DNA of 64,000 nucleotides from positions 1 to 64,000 of the forward strand of contig JAFJTR010000099.1 in assembly GCA_022559985.1 (NCBI GenBank), given 5' to 3'. A program made the translations under genes and the position numbers. Of the stretch, positions 40,384 to 52,484 are shown piece by piece. Position 1 is the first letter of the stretch. Every line of letters begins with the position of its first letter. The notes under the pieces are model-generated. The model was not told where the DNA came from and ran no database searches. It saw only the letters and a list, made by a program, of their open reading frames with translations. The stretch comes from Parastagonospora avenae f. sp. tritici 18332-5 (Eukaryota > Ascomycota > Dothideomycetes > Pleosporales > Phaeosphaeriaceae).

Positions 40384-43300
40384 CTACCTCGGCTCTTCTA
40401 CGCGTTTCGTCGTCAGTGAGGGTCTCATTTTGTTGTTGGGCGGATAATATGGCCGTATATCTCTCTTCATGATCCTTTCAGATCTGATCTGCTCCTGGCG
40501 GAGGTTCTCACGGCGTCGGTTGGCGTCCCGTTTTCTTGCTTGATTGCCTGCGGTTTGTTGCCAGATTCGTCCACGGCCCCGCTTGGGCTAGCACCTCCAG
40601 TCATTTCGTACTCCTCTCCTTCGGGGTGTACTTGTGCGTTATCGCGTCTGGCTAGCTTATCGTCATTGTTCTCGATCTGGTGCAGCCCCATATAGAGCTG
40701 GGCAGGTCCCGGAATGCTAGTAAAATTGGACAATAATGTGTCACACGAGGTGCACCATATATCAGTGACTGCGTTGTGGTAAGTATAGCGCGGACATGGA
40801 AAGAACCCTGGTGGAGGTTGAGGTACGATGGCATTCTGTTGGTTGGAAGGCGGCCGTGACTGAGTTGGAAGAGACTTTTGCGATTCAATGGGGCACGTTG
40901 CTTCTATCTGAGTTGCTGGCGTGGATGGAACTGTCTGGGATGCGGGCATGGATGGAGCTGTCTGTGCAGCTGGTTGCAATGCTTTAGTTCTCGCTTGCTA
41001 TAATTGTTCGAGTCGAGCCGGCCGCCGTGGTTGTGTCTGCAGTGTGTCAGTCTGCGGTGATTGAGTTGATCTTGTCCGAGCTGCCGCCTGGCCTGCTTGA
41101 GTCGTTTCCGTCCGAGCTTGTAGGACGTCTTCTGTTCGACTCTTCGAATTCCCTTCAACTCTCGCTATTGGTGTGTCCGCCTATTTGGGCTGTGTAGCAC
41201 TAGTTGTGGGCTTTTTCTTAGCCAACATACTGTTGCCCAAATCAGTATTCTGCGCGGGCCTTGGGTCAAGCCATAAGCCTGGATTGCCAAAAACATGCCT
41301 CTATGATGGCAGCTCGGAATTGGGCTCGTCTGTTGAAGACTCTGACCCAGCCTCTGACCCCGATTCGCTTGATGATTCGACTCCGGTTTCTGGCCTAGCA
41401 GTCTCTGTCGCGGGCGTAGTTGTTGGCCCTGTTGCTGGCTGTCAAGAGTTAGTACCGGAAACGTCCACGGGCCTAGCTGATGGCGCAGATGGTGCAGACT
41501 GACCCACTGGTACATCTTGCACCGATGTCTCCTCTAGGACTGATCCTGGCACTTGTCCCACAATCCCCGTTGGGGTGGATGTATTAGACTGGACTGGAGA
41601 CTTGGGAATTCTAGCTGTCTTGAGGGCAGCTAGAATTCGATCATCAATCGGCTCCGTGTTCGCCGAGATTGTCTGGAAAGGATTGGCACCTATACTGAGA
41701 AGTTCTTCGACCAGTGTGGCCGAGCTAGTCCTCGTCGCTAAGAGGAGAACTTGTGTAAGTCGCTGCGAGGAAAATCCGCCCACTTCAGCAAGGAGGTCGC
41801 GCGGCATCTTCCGTATCGCGGGTCGGAAATAAGAACTCCTTTTTACTGCCTTCAAAATCTCCTCATAATCCCAAACAGCCTTCATTGAGTTCGAAGATGG
41901 CCGTGCATCATGAGCTGGAGGTCTTGGTACAGCCACGACAAAGCTGTAAGCGATGTTTGCACCGAATCTACTGACAAGCACAGGAAGATGTACTTGCACT
42001 ACCCGCGTGTCATGAGCCAAGCACTTTAAAAACTCGAAGCACGAGATCTTGACTACCATTTTGGGCGATGAAAGGCAGCAGTGCGCGTAATGAATGCTTG
42101 CCACAATCCTCCACCTCACCGCTGAATAGTGAGCCAACAGCTCTATAGAGCAGCCTGGCAGCCTCTCTGTATCCATTCGAGAGAGTTGTTCGAAGTGCTG
42201 AGAGAGCCGGATGTGGTGGGTGTGCGTCGACGTCTCTCTCGCTGAACGTGACGTTCACATCAGCGCCATTTTGTATGAGAAGCACAACCATGCCCGGATT
42301 TCCTGTTGCAGCGGCGAGCTGGATTGGATATATTCCGCAGTCTTGTTGTACATCGGCGCCATAACTTAAGATTAGCCGAACGAGAGCATAATGGTCACTT
42401 TTAATGGCCATATGCAGGGCATTGAAGGCATTGAAGGCACAAAATCTGTGCTCATACGCCTGGCAGCAGCAATTTGTGCCTGTGCCCACACAATCGCACC
42501 CTATGGCCATGCTGTAGAATGGCGCATTTGCCATGAGCAGTCTTGATATCATCGCCGCGTTTGGAGTTATCGACGCTGCCGCTAATGCGCTACCCCTCCC
42601 AGTATCGCTCATAGCAGTCATGTTCAGGCCCATTTCGCATAGCACATTCACTAAGGGTTCGACTTCCCAAACGATTTCGCAAAGCAATGTCGCTTCGAAA
42701 AATATCAAGGGAACTTGCTTGGCAGACTCAATGAGCTTGGGCGGCTGTGCCAAAGTGTCTTCACGATCTCAGTGCGTCCTAGGAGTACTGCGTTGTGTAA
42801 ACTGCACAATATCACTTCTGGAAATCGCCCAGGGTTGGATGCCATGAAGCTTAGAACCTCTCCGAAAAGATCCGAATGACCTCTGTCGAGAGCGATATCG
42901 AAAATCGTGCCTTGGGTTGATTTGATGTGGAAGAAAGGGCGGCCCCAAATGCTTGCATTCCAATCGGTGGCACCCCTCTCCAGGAGAACCTTGAAAAGAC
43001 TCCTGTCATCTTGAGACACAGCGAGCTCCAGCGCAGTCATTGGACTGGGACCTTCCATAGTTTTTACACGAAGGTTGATGTCGGCACTCATGCCGAGAAG
43101 TAGTTCGACCAGAGATTCGCGTCCGAATTGTGCTGCTAGGTGTAGTAGCTTCTCCGCCAACGCATTCGAGGTCTCAAGATCCCTACGAAGTACGCCCTCG
43201 AGCGTAAGCTGGTACTCTGAGTCTTCGATGAGATTCATGACAATGCTCCCCATCCTGGGGACTTCAAAATTGTTCGACATCGATGCGACGATCAACTGCA

Positions 43301-43705
43301 TAAGATCAACCCCGGACATTGCTTGCGATATTGCCAAAACGGTAGCGCCACCGGGGCTTCGAACTTCTTTACTTTCGCTATCAGTGAAAGACAGATATGT
43401 TGTAGGATCGTCCAGCAGTGGTTGCACTTCGGGTTCAACTATACGTAACATCCTCTTCGAATTGTCCATTCGGGACTGGATGACCTTACGTGGCCTCGAA
43501 GAGTCCGCTTGATCCCACATGAAATGAGTCACTGTGGGTACCTGGTTCGATTTACTGTTGTGGTGTGAATTTACGTTTTCTTGAAGCCTTGGGTGGCCAT
43601 GGCGGCCATGACTTCGCTCAGCGACTTGCCTTGACTGAGGTAAAGGTTCACAATCGTATCTCTGTGCAAGTCCCACTTGTCATCCAAAGCTGGGCGCTTG
43701 GGCAT
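40384..43705 (-). pseudogene. Clr5-domain / ankyrin-repeat protein, pseudogene with many stops and frameshifts
   Basis: The minus strand starts at ATG 43705 (MPKRPALDDKWDLHRDTIVN) with a Clr5-like domain front (LYLSQGKSLSEVMAAM). A one-base shift in an A run near 43575 leads into the body: an ankyrin array (KLLHLAAQFGRESLVELLLG, then MTALELAVSQDDRSLFKVLL, DIALDRGHSDLFGE and, after another shift near 42745 at a T run, ALHMAIKSDHYALVRLILSYGADV and PIQLAAATGNPGMVVLLIQNG). A third shift lies between 42176 and 42010. Downstream, one frame stays open over 1.7 kb except for TGA at 41442, TAG at 41301, TAG at 41181 and TAG at 40998, through S/E-, T/Q- and P-rich parts, then changes frame near 40540 and ends GRENLRQ-like and basic near 40384. 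Clr5/ankyrin proteins are common, often multicopy, fungal proteins of unclear role. Confidence 0.7.
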
Positions 43706-43737
43706 TATGCTGTCACTCACGAAAACGATGAGCTGGC

Positions 43738-44471
43738 TCAGGCTGTAGCAGTTGCGTCGCCCGGCCTTGTGCTGTTCAGGCTATGTACCGTAGAAATTTC
43801 GAAAAAGACCAGACGGAAACGTAAGTCGTTCAGCGTGTGGAGAGCGTGGTTCGACAGGACCGCAGTGAGAGAGGTTGATGCCAGGCGAAAGAAATACTGA
43901 CCATCAGGCAAACGGTGAGCGCATACAAGGCGTTGTGATTCGCTGCTGCCAAAACCTTCTTCGGTTCTGATTGGCCGTGCAGTGGAAGCCACTTCAGGGC
44001 TTCCAGTACGTGCATGTCAGCAAGTATGCAGAACGCATCAGGGATTGGTGAGAGCCAGGATCTGCGTTTCTGCGGACGATTGCCATCGGTATATGCCACT
44101 TTCTGCATACTCGTTCCGGTTGACACGCACCGTGATGTTACTAGAGGTGACAGCTTCATCTGCGCCACCTTTGTAGACGTAGCTAGACGTCAATTGGACG
44201 CAACCATAATCCGGCCATGCAGCTTCTTGAAAGTGTTTCCTACACGGGACTTGAGGCATATAAGATAGTCTCTCACACCAACCCCGGTGAGTAAATACAA
44301 CCTTCCTTGAACAATCTCAAGAACATCTGGAACCCCATACCATCGACTCCTTTGGACCTCAGCTATGCCACTTGACGAACAAAGCACTATCGCTCTCATC
44401 GCGCTCATCGTATCATTTCCGCCAACCACATGGGTTTTGTGCAGTGGACACACACGATATTGGCTTCGCAA
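43738..44471 (-). pseudogene. Broken ORF of unknown family
   Basis: Two segments in the same frame, 44471-44190 and 44189-43830, are separated only by a TGA at 44190. The second includes PDAFCILADMHVLEALKWLP and EPKKVLAAANHNALYALTV, which look protein-like. A different frame then continues with RLPDGQYFFRLASTSLTAVL and HALHTLNDLRFRLVFFEIST to a stop at 43738. I do not recognise the family. Either these are exons of a spliced gene or remnants of one gene with a nonsense codon and a frameshift; the neighbouring Clr5/ankyrin pseudogene makes decay more likely. Confidence 0.35.
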
Positions 44472-45905
44472 CCGTTACCGTAAGTGTCTTACTAGACAAC
44501 CACAGCTTTACGCATTGACAAATCCACATAGCCCTTCTTCCCAGAAACACTGACGACCTCTTTTTCGAGGGTTTGATCATGATGCATCGTCCACGGTCGC
44601 GAGTGCGAACGTTCGAGAGTCATAGCTCAGTGAGGGTCACAGAGCTTGCCGACGCTGACGGTCAAAGTACGCCGAGGGGAGTGATGTTGACGGAGTAGTA
44701 TGGCGATTGAGAGGCCGATAGAAAGTGGTCAATTACGTCATAATTGTTAGCGGGAAGGTGTTGAAAATGTACACAGGCTGGGGATCTATCGGATACAGGA
44801 GAGATTTGGATGAGTAGAGATCGCTTGCTATAGCTTTACATGCGCGCCCTGCTTAGAATTTATTGAACAATACCAATGTGCAAACATGACTTCGCATCAA
44901 AGAGGCGACGATCACGAAGTTCCAGTGAAAGCCGAAAAGGGGAGGGTGATGTGACGAAAGCAGCGATTCCGTGGCGATGCCGACATGCCTCTGGTGGCAT
45001 TCTTTGCACTAACTAAGGGACCAGGCTCTGTTAGAAAGCTCTTCTTGATGTATTGATGTACCTAAGTAGAGACCGTGGTTATCATCGATGCTTCTCAGGC
45101 CCAGAGCCGATGCGAGGAAGAGGAGATAGATAGCATTCGTGGGAGCCGAGGCGAATAAGGGAATTTGCGATGCGTATCTCAGGCTCTTTCATTGCGATGG
45201 GTCCCGCCAAGGGGTAATGTTGATGAAAGATAAGGTAGTCAGGAGTTTTTCCAGGCCGGCCAGTGCGCCACATTTCCGAAGGGCTATTCCCAAAGGAGGT
45301 AGCACGGCTACCATTGGTCAAACATTTTGGACGCCACAGAGAAGCCCAAGTTCTACGGTGTCAAGAGCACGACAAGACCGCACAGTGTCACGGTGAAAGT
45401 CTCCATGTCGACCCCGCGAATGTCAAACATACAAACATCTGATGCAACCTTCTGCTTCAACCGCGCGGTGCCGTCGGAGCCGTTCCACGCTACTTGGCAG
45501 AGTCCCGTGACCCTGGACCCGCGCTGGCACCGCGCCACTGGGCAGACCCACGCCATTCTTCGGCCACCCTAACCTTCGCCACTACCGTCTGATTCGCTTC
45601 GCAGACAGCAGCAAAGCCACCGGAGTGCTCGATTGAGCCTAATGGCCAGCAGCGCGGACGTGTCGATGCGCCGCAACAGGCAGAGCGACCGCCAAGGCTA
45701 ATCTCGCCGCGCTGCCCTAGGGTCCTTTCCAGCATGGGGCGTGCTGGGGCTGACGGCTGACGGACCTGGCCTCAACCGTGCTTTAAAAGTGCAGAGGCCC
45801 CGGACTTTCTGAGGCGCTGCCCCCCTAAACGACGACGCCCTCTTCGTCAGCCTCTCATCCCATCGCTCTCCAGGCTTTCGAAGACAATCTCGGGTGCCAT
45901 TCAGG
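44472..45905. other. Intergenic region, promoter of GT34 gene
   Basis: 1.4 kb. The last 350 bases before 45906 are GC-rich and include a CTTTAAAAG word at 45781. Short frames on both strands lack protein-like composition. No repeat recognised. Confidence 0.4.
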
Positions 45906-47105
45906 ATGGTCTTGTTATCTTCGGCCGGAGGGCGGAACCCGCTATTCGCGCTTGCTGCGAGCGCCGGCGCGATGCTCATCTTCATCTTTGCATTCTTGGC
46001 TTGGCAGAGTCCCTCGAAGATCCCCTTCACTCGACCAAACCCGCCGCACATGTCGGAGACGTACGTTGACTCTTTTCGACTCTCAAGGAGCGCGCCGGTG
46101 GCGTAGAGAAACTGCTAGCCCCTGACCAGTCACTGATTATACCTGTGCAGGCCGATCCACGCCGAGAAGGCACCCACGTCCATCAACGATATCATTCGAA
46201 CGCTGTATGCGCCACTCAAGGCCGAGCCCACTGAGCCCTTCATCCGCGAGCCCAATGGCAGCCACATTGAACTACCACCGAATCCCCGTTACAAGAAACC
46301 ACTCGGCAGCGAAATCTTGATTCTTGATCTTGAGACACGCCCATTGCAAAGCACCGACGATTTCCAGAGGGGCGAGTATGAGTGGCGCAATATCAACCAC
46401 GTCTCTGGTGGAATTTTCAACCACTACACATATGCGCTCATCCACGGCTACGACTACAAGTTCATTCATGCTTCCAACTTTGAAGACCGACACGCAACAT
46501 GGATCAAGCCTTCAGCACTGGCGAATCACATCAAGAACTACAAGTACATCATTTTTCTCGATGCCGATGCTGCTTTCCGCTTCCTCCATGTACCCATCGA
46601 GTGGATGCTGAATTACTGGGAAATCAAAAAGAGTGATGCTATCACAATGGCCAAGGATCCATGGGACCCCAAGTCCCCCCAATACAACTCAGATCGCTTC
46701 AACCGCACATACACCAACACTGGCTTCATGATTGTCCAAAACACACCACAGACGCTGCCTATCCTCAAGGCGTGGCACGAATGCCCAGATGACGTACGAT
46801 ACGCAAACTGCTCGCAGTGGAAGACTCCTAGGTTCCATGAGCAGTCCGCGTTTGGCGAATACATCCGTTATGACTATGAGCCCTACATTAAGGAACTTGA
46901 CTGTGGCCAAGCAAACGGCTTCCCGGGTGTCGAGGTCAGCAATTGCCAGGGCAAGCTCATCCGCCACTACTGGTTCGAAAAGCATTTGGTAAAGGACGAC
47001 TTCCAGCAAAACATGATGAACGCCATCACAATGCCTATTCAAAAGCTCTTCGCTGAAAACATTGGTCATATCATTACGAAGACTGAAGAGAATGTGATAC
47101 ATTAA
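45906..47105 (+). CDS. GT34 glycosyltransferase, GMA12/MNN10 family
   Basis: Two exons (45906-46060, 46151-47105) joined across a 90-bp intron (donor GTACGT, acceptor CAG) give 369 residues. A short N-terminal tail and a single transmembrane helix (FALAASAGAMLIFIFAFLAW) indicate a type II Golgi protein. The catalytic domain includes YALIHGYDYKFIHAS, the metal-binding DxD in YIIFLDADAAF, NTGFMIVQNT, FHEQSAFGEYIRY and IRHYWFEKHLV. The family transfers galactose or mannose from nucleotide sugars to mannan or N-glycans at the alpha-1,2 or alpha-1,6 position; which sugar is not decidable here. The intron-spanning model restores the membrane anchor, which the second exon alone lacks. Codon use is ordinary and the gene appears intact. 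Confidence 0.92.
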
Positions 47106-48198
47106 CACTTCAACTCTTTATTACTATTTTCGCTATTATTTTGCCCTATATTGAAAGAGAAGGGGACGTGGAGTGTTGCATAGCATAGCGTTGCATGGTT
47201 ATGGCGTTCTTGGTTTTTTGGGGGGTCGGAATTGGTCAAGACCTGGGTTTGTCCTCCGGGGGCCCCCGGCTTCGGCATGCTATCGCATCAACCTGGGTTT
47301 CGCGACGCGAAGATACCCTACACGAATAATCGACTGACGACGCTTCGTTACGCGGTTTCGTTTCTGTATCACGATAAACAACCATTTCGTACAACGCTCG
47401 CTTGCCAACTTGGTGACGGTCGGGAACCACATGGCTACTACATTTTCATTGCTCCATATTGTACAACAGAGCGGCTTTACAGCAGTCATCTCCGTGTCTT
47501 CGAGCGGATGTGCGCCTTCGTTGGCACCTGCCATCTGGATTGCAGTTCCACCACTGCTAGCCTCAGCATGTCACCAGCCCTCGCGTGCCAAGCCGCTATC
47601 CAGAACATGATGTCAGCGATCCGCATGCACACCACCGCCTCGAAAGAAGGAATGCCAGTCACCCGCTCGGATGATCTCCGTCGCATATCGCTGCCGCTCG
47701 AGGCATGCATTCATTGGATCGGCAATAATCTTGAATATCGCGAGAGCCGGGCTCCAAACTCAAATTTTTGAGCCTCCGGGAAGATGTAGAGAATTCGACA
47801 ACAAGCGATTAGGTTTCAGCCATCGGCATGCGGCGCATCGTGGCGCATCGCTGGACAGATCCGGTCGCCTGTTACCTTCTAGCCACACTCAAATTGAAGA
47901 CCGAGTTTGCGTTCTTTGATCTGGCGTAGACGTCTTTTTGGAAACTTCATGGCCCAGGAGAGCAGTCGTCCCACAGCAGACTCACAATCTTTTCGCCGCT
48001 TATCGTTAAGAATACGACTCAGGCCAGTCAAAACTATGTAATACATGAATCAATACTATCAATTAATACACCTCTCTCCCGCTCACCGCCACCTTCAAAA
48101 TCGAGAGTATTTGGCTACCCACTCAATTATCAAGGATTTTGCGACTGCTAACTACCACCCTGACGATCAAACAACTCCTCATCTCGAAACACTCACTT
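47106..48198. other. Intergenic region with one doubtful ORF
   Basis: A plus-strand frame from ATG 47277 to 47771 (164 residues) is open, but composition is not convincing and a minus-strand frame overlaps it. I do not call a gene. The rest is non-coding, AT-rich near 48040-48130. Confidence 0.35.
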
Positions 48199-48865
48199 CT
48201 ACTCATCCGGCTCAAGTCCCAACTTCGTCATCTCTCCAAACAATCTCATCGCCTCCCTCGCCTCCACAGTTCCCAATCCTCTCCCTCTTAAACTCCCACA
48301 TCTTCTTGACCTCACTCTCCCCCTTCTCGTCCAGAATATACTCATTCAAAATCCTCAAAAACTCCTCCGCATTTCCATAATCCACCCTCGGCTTAGGTTC
48401 TGGTCACGCCGATGGCGCCCTCATTTTCACCGGCTTCGTCCCCGCCCTCGGAAACACCAGCTTCTCGCTCGAACTCGAGCTCTGGCGCCGCGGGACTACA
48501 AGTCGTGGCGAGAGTAAGTGCATGCGGCGCGATTGGCGGAGGGAGGGCGGTGGGCATGGGGGTGGTGGGGTAGACTTGGAGAGGTTGGTTGGTGTCGAGG
48601 GTAAAGGTTTCAAGAGGAGTGGGCTGTTGAAGAGGGAGGGGTTTGCGTTTTATGGTGAAGCGTTCTGAGGGAGGCGGGGCGATGGGTTGGCATGGGGAGC
48701 TGGTGGTGTGGCGGGCGGGGTTGCGTAGGGTGAGTGGGCGTGTTTGTGGAAGGCGGCCGGACTTGTTGTGGCGGACAGTGATCCCGCATATTGTGGTGGA
48801 GTGCCGGGGGTGAAGTAACTTTCTGATGGATGGATGTGTGGGGTTGCATTTGGTGTATGCGGCAT
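48199..48865 (-). pseudogene. Proline-rich unknown protein, reading frame broken several times
   Basis: On the minus strand, protein-like pieces succeed each other in different frames. The first begins at ATG 48865 (MPHTPNATPHIHPSESYF, TPGTPPQYAGSL), followed by a frame with SERFTIKRKPLPLQQPTPLE and TFTLDTNQPLQVYPTT, then SEKLVFPRAGTKPVKMRAPS, a TGA, EPKPRVDYGNAEEFLRILNE and YILDEKGESEVKKMWEF, and after another shift EAREAMRLFGEMTKLGLEPD with a TAG at 48199. The family is not recognised. Some frame changes might be introns, but no convincing donor/acceptor pair links the last three pieces, so either the gene is decayed or the assembly has small indels here. Confidence 0.45.
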
Positions 48866-49560
48866 AGATGTCTACGCTGCGGCTAAAGCATGTTTCCGAG
48901 TATCGTGAAGGTCTGTGCAATGAACTGCCTGTTTGGGAATATGGTAGTACTTGCTTCAGTCACTGTCAGTTGACTTCACGAGGTCTGACTGTTGATTGAA
49001 GGCGAATGCGTAATGTTTACTGTCGGATCATAAGTATCGACGATATGTTAGCTACGCGATCAGGCGCACTAATCTCAGTCACGCGAACGAGCGCTCAGAC
49101 CAGAACTCCTAAGCCCTCCCTTCTGTAGTTCTCCTTCGTACATCAATCAATCAGAACAATCACCGAATAGAATGCATTCCTAGTAATCGTTATTTCCCTT
49201 TTCGCACTCAGGGCAAAGATAACCAACATCTACAATGATTAAATTTCAAGTACATGTAGAGGATAGATCCGAGCGCGAAGCCGAAGCCTGCTACCTAAGT
49301 CTATAATATGCCAGCTGATGATTCGAGATCGGGTATATGTGCATCCGTTGAGCGCCGTCGCTAATACCGCTGCGCTGATGTGAACGCCAGAGAGATGTAC
49401 CAGATATCCGGAAATATAAAAAAAATTCTAAATGTATGCGCCCTCCCATAGCCCCATGATTCGCCATATCCAATGCAAAGCGCGCTCTGCAACATCAGCA
49501 TATGCGCAACGTTGGCCTACACCCAACATGTGAGCTGCGCCCGGCGACATAGCACGTAAA
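48866..49560. other. Intergenic region
   Basis: About 700 bases, AT-rich, with CATCAATCAATCAGAACAATC near 49141. No gene supported. Confidence 0.35.
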
Positions 49561-50691
49561 TCACACAAGATGACCTAGGTGGTGTCGACTCAGCAGCAAG
49601 TCAGGTGCGAAGTTAGTCATGTAAGTGACATCTTCGTCAGTTGCAATATGATGAGCGACCTCCTTCAGATTGCGCATAAAAGCCCGAGATTCCTCCTGTG
49701 ACACATCCTCCATCTCATCGTCCGCGTCAAGAGCCTCCAGATCATCCATCATGTCCTCCTCATTTCCTTGCTCTTCCTGGGTGGAGGCAGACCACTCCTC
49801 GATATCGTCTTCGGTGAAAAATGGCTGTTCGCTTGTGTCGATGTCATGCGCGAATGATTCATCGTGGTCCTCTTCTTCTTTATCGTCGGAGCCTAGCTCG
49901 AATGAAGACACGGAGAATGTGTCGAGATCTGCGAATGCCGAGCAGAGGGACGAGGGAAGTGAAGATGGGGTAGACGCAGGTGATGTTGAAAATGCGTCGC
50001 ATTGCATGTCCGAGGTTTCCTCATGGGTCAGACCCAAGGTCGACAGGTGTGCGCTGGAATAGCGACCGGAGAGTTGGCGTTCGAGCAGGGCGAAGTCATG
50101 CGTAGGGATGCCGCCTGAATGAAATTCAAGGCAGGGCCCGAACTCGGCCTGTAAGGTTTGGGCGACGCCGGGAGCGAACCAAGCAGACTCAAAGGCTATG
50201 CGAAAGACTTTGGCGACATTGCTCAGGAGAACATTTCGGATCGCTATGGTAATGGGATGAGAGCCGCCCATGATGGAGTCATCCACGCGAGAGTTCAGGA
50301 CATGAGACAGTGAGGAACCGATGAACAGATTGAGCTTATCGAATCGTGCGCCAACGCATGCCAGGGCTGCGATAGCGGTTGCTGCCTGGTGTGTCCGCTG
50401 CGAGGTGGGCGGACCGGTAAGTGCATAGATATCTAGCCGCTTCAGATATCGAAGATACTTGTCGGCAATCGGTGGGAGGATGGAGGCGATGTCAGTCGTT
50501 GCTGAGGGTATATCGACAGCGATGACATTGTGTTGGTAAAAGTATGATGATGATTCTTCATGAAGCAGCTTGGAGACGGAAAACATGGCTAGTTCATGTG
50601 GGATGCGACGCTGAGAGTTGTTCTCACAGCTCAGGAGCTCATCGTAGCAAGCATTCCTAAGCTCAGAAGGTAGGTTGGTAAAAGAGGCCAT
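49561..50691 (-). CDS. 2EXR / F-box-like protein with acidic C-terminus, unknown function
   Basis: Uninterrupted frame of 376 residues from ATG 50691 (MASFTNLPSELRNACYDELL). The frame is open for another 97 codons upstream, but without an ATG that begins with this conserved start. The LPSELRNACYDELL block is the fungal F-box-like/2EXR start. A mixed alpha/beta region follows (ADKYLRYLKRLDIYALTG, VGARFDKLNLFIGSSL), then a strongly acidic, Ser-rich tail (DDKEEEDHDESFAHDIDTSE) and a helical end with EVAHHIATDEDVTYMT. No signal peptide. Function unknown; the N-terminal module may bind Skp1-like partners (inference). The gene shares class membership with the gene at 25799-26791 and the pseudogene at 52850-53725. 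Confidence 0.7.
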   Translation of the reverse strand: MASFTNLPSELRNACYDELLSCENNSQRRIPHELAMFSVSKLLHEESSSYFYQHNVIAVDIPSATTDIASILPPIADKYLRYLKRLDIYALTGPPTSQRTHQAATAIAALACVGARFDKLNLFIGSSLSHVLNSRVDDSIMGGSHPITIAIRNVLLSNVAKVFRIAFESAWFAPGVAQTLQAEFGPCLEFHSGGIPTHDFALLERQLSGRYSSAHLSTLGLTHEETSDMQCDAFSTSPASTPSSLPSSLCSAFADLDTFSVSSFELGSDDKEEEDHDESFAHDIDTSEQPFFTEDDIEEWSASTQEEQGNEEDMMDDLEALDADDEMEDVSQEESRAFMRNLKEVAHHIATDEDVTYMTNFAPDLLLSRHHLGHLV

Positions 50692-52476
50692 GGTTGAGGA
50701 AGTTGACGTCCAATCTATGGCGGCGCTGTCGTGTTGATGCCGAGTGGAGGCAAGAGGGGATTGCGAGATGTGCAGGGTAATTGGGTTGTGGGCGGCCAAA
50801 GGCGTTTGTAAAAGGTCCGGTGGCGTAGCGTCGCGGCGTGATGGAACAAGTGAAAGTTCGGTAGCCGTGCTGAAGGGGGACACCGACTTTAAATACTCGT
50901 CACGCGTTGAGGAAAAGTGGCTGCCTTGTGGGGAGGGCACACGCACGCTTGATAGAACAGGACGAGACACGGTTGCAAGCAAGAAGAGCTGCCCGACGCG
51001 TGGATGAAAAGGTCATCGAAGTTTCGAGGCAGGTTCCTGGTTAAGGACTTCGCTGCGCGTTTTACCAGGTGCAACTCGGGAATCGTTAGGTACACTAAGT
51101 AAGCGAGCGCTATGTGAATGGTCACCTTGATTATATGTGCATCCACACTTTACGAAGCATTCAAGGGGATATTGAACGTGCCGAGATCCTGCCTTCCATG
51201 AGACGGTTTCTAATGTTGTCTGTAGACGCACACGAGCCGCAGCAGATGACTCAATCAAGTTCACAGTCGGTGAACGCCAGTCATGCATCATGGTAGTCTG
51301 AGGCTTAAATTTGTGGCGACAAGGTGATCCAAGACTGCCGTATTGGATGGGCTCACGGTGCAGCGGCGTCATCACCGCCTCGTTCAGTCGCCCTTCCTGG
51401 CCAGATGTGGATTGCGTCCTCAGTTGGCATCCTTCCGCTGTCATCTGAGGGGTGTCCACGTTACACGAATCGATACTAGCTGCGGGGCGGCCAGCTGACC
51501 TGCCCGAGCCGCATGCCTGTCACCAGCAGCCCTACCCGCCACCTAAATGTCCTGCATGCGCCCATCATGGTGCGCTATGTCACACTCTACCAAGTATTGG
51601 TCTTTGTCTGCTTTCTCCATGTCGAACTATCTGATGGAAACTCCGTTTCGGCCTGGGGGAGCCCCGATGTTGCCTGAAGTTGGACCTGGGTACGTGGCTC
51701 CTGCGCCAACCAAAGTACGATGCATCATACGTGGTTCATGGAAGAAATGTGCCCCGCTAAGTGAAAAGGCGTTTGGTCGACGTTAGGCAGTAGCGATATG
51801 TCGAGTCGCGTCGTAAGACATGCAGAGCGAGTGCGGCAATAGCGGCAAGATTGAAAATCTTTCATAATACGACTCTCCATGGTTGAATGTGCAAAAGCGC
51901 ACAAGGGAAATGAATGTGTAAGTGTTGAAGACACCGAGTGAATTCTGCAAGATTTGCCGCTTTGTCAGCGACGCTAAGCTATCGATAAGCCACCTGCTTC
52001 ACGTGTGCGCCCTTCCATGTGCCTTCTTCACTCATTCCAGCTGCGTCGCTCAGATGGGGCTGTTATATCACTCCAGCTACTCTTTCATCAGCTGGCACTA
52101 CAAAACGTGTCATGAGTCATCGCATGGCGCACAATTCAGGAATATGACACTGCGGTCTACAAGCGTCAACCCGTCACTCACCCCGACATGAAGGCCTCAC
52201 AGGCTCGAAGCTGGTGGTTCCAAGGTGGTGCTCGCGTCCGCCGAATGTACGGACTTCGTTCGTTTCACTTCGGGACGTTTGCCGGTCATTCAAATGCCCC
52301 GGCTCCTCCGCATTACGGTAACCGGACTCATTTTCCCCTAGCGTCCGGGAATAGGATGCGGCGCATATCCCTTCGGTCTGCCTAATATATACTGAGGCAA
52401 ACTGTTGATGAGGCCGCTTCACGAAGCAAGTCTGTATTTACAACTCCAGTTTCAGGCCCCGGGAGACTGTTCATTT
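50692..52476. other. Long intergenic region
   Basis: 1.8 kb; several frames of 60-150 codons on both strands (for example minus strand 51013-51459) have no protein-like composition or splice partners. No repeat recognised before the MITE at 52485. Confidence 0.4.
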
Positions 52477-52484
52477 GATGCAAC

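Noticed and set aside
41439..41513. A possible 75-bp intron (GTACCA donor, ACTAAC branch, CAG acceptor) removing the TGA at 41442 in the Clr5/ankyrin gene
   Set aside because: The same frame continues past the TGA and then meets three more in-frame TAG codons without comparable splice sites, so decay explains the region better than one rescuing intron.
47277..47771. 164-codon plus-strand frame after the GT34 gene
   Set aside because: Composition is not convincing, a minus-strand frame overlaps most of it, and no domain or splice support was seen.
51013..51459. Minus-strand frame of 148 codons
   Set aside because: No protein-like motif, no plausible splice partners and overlapping open frames on the other strand.
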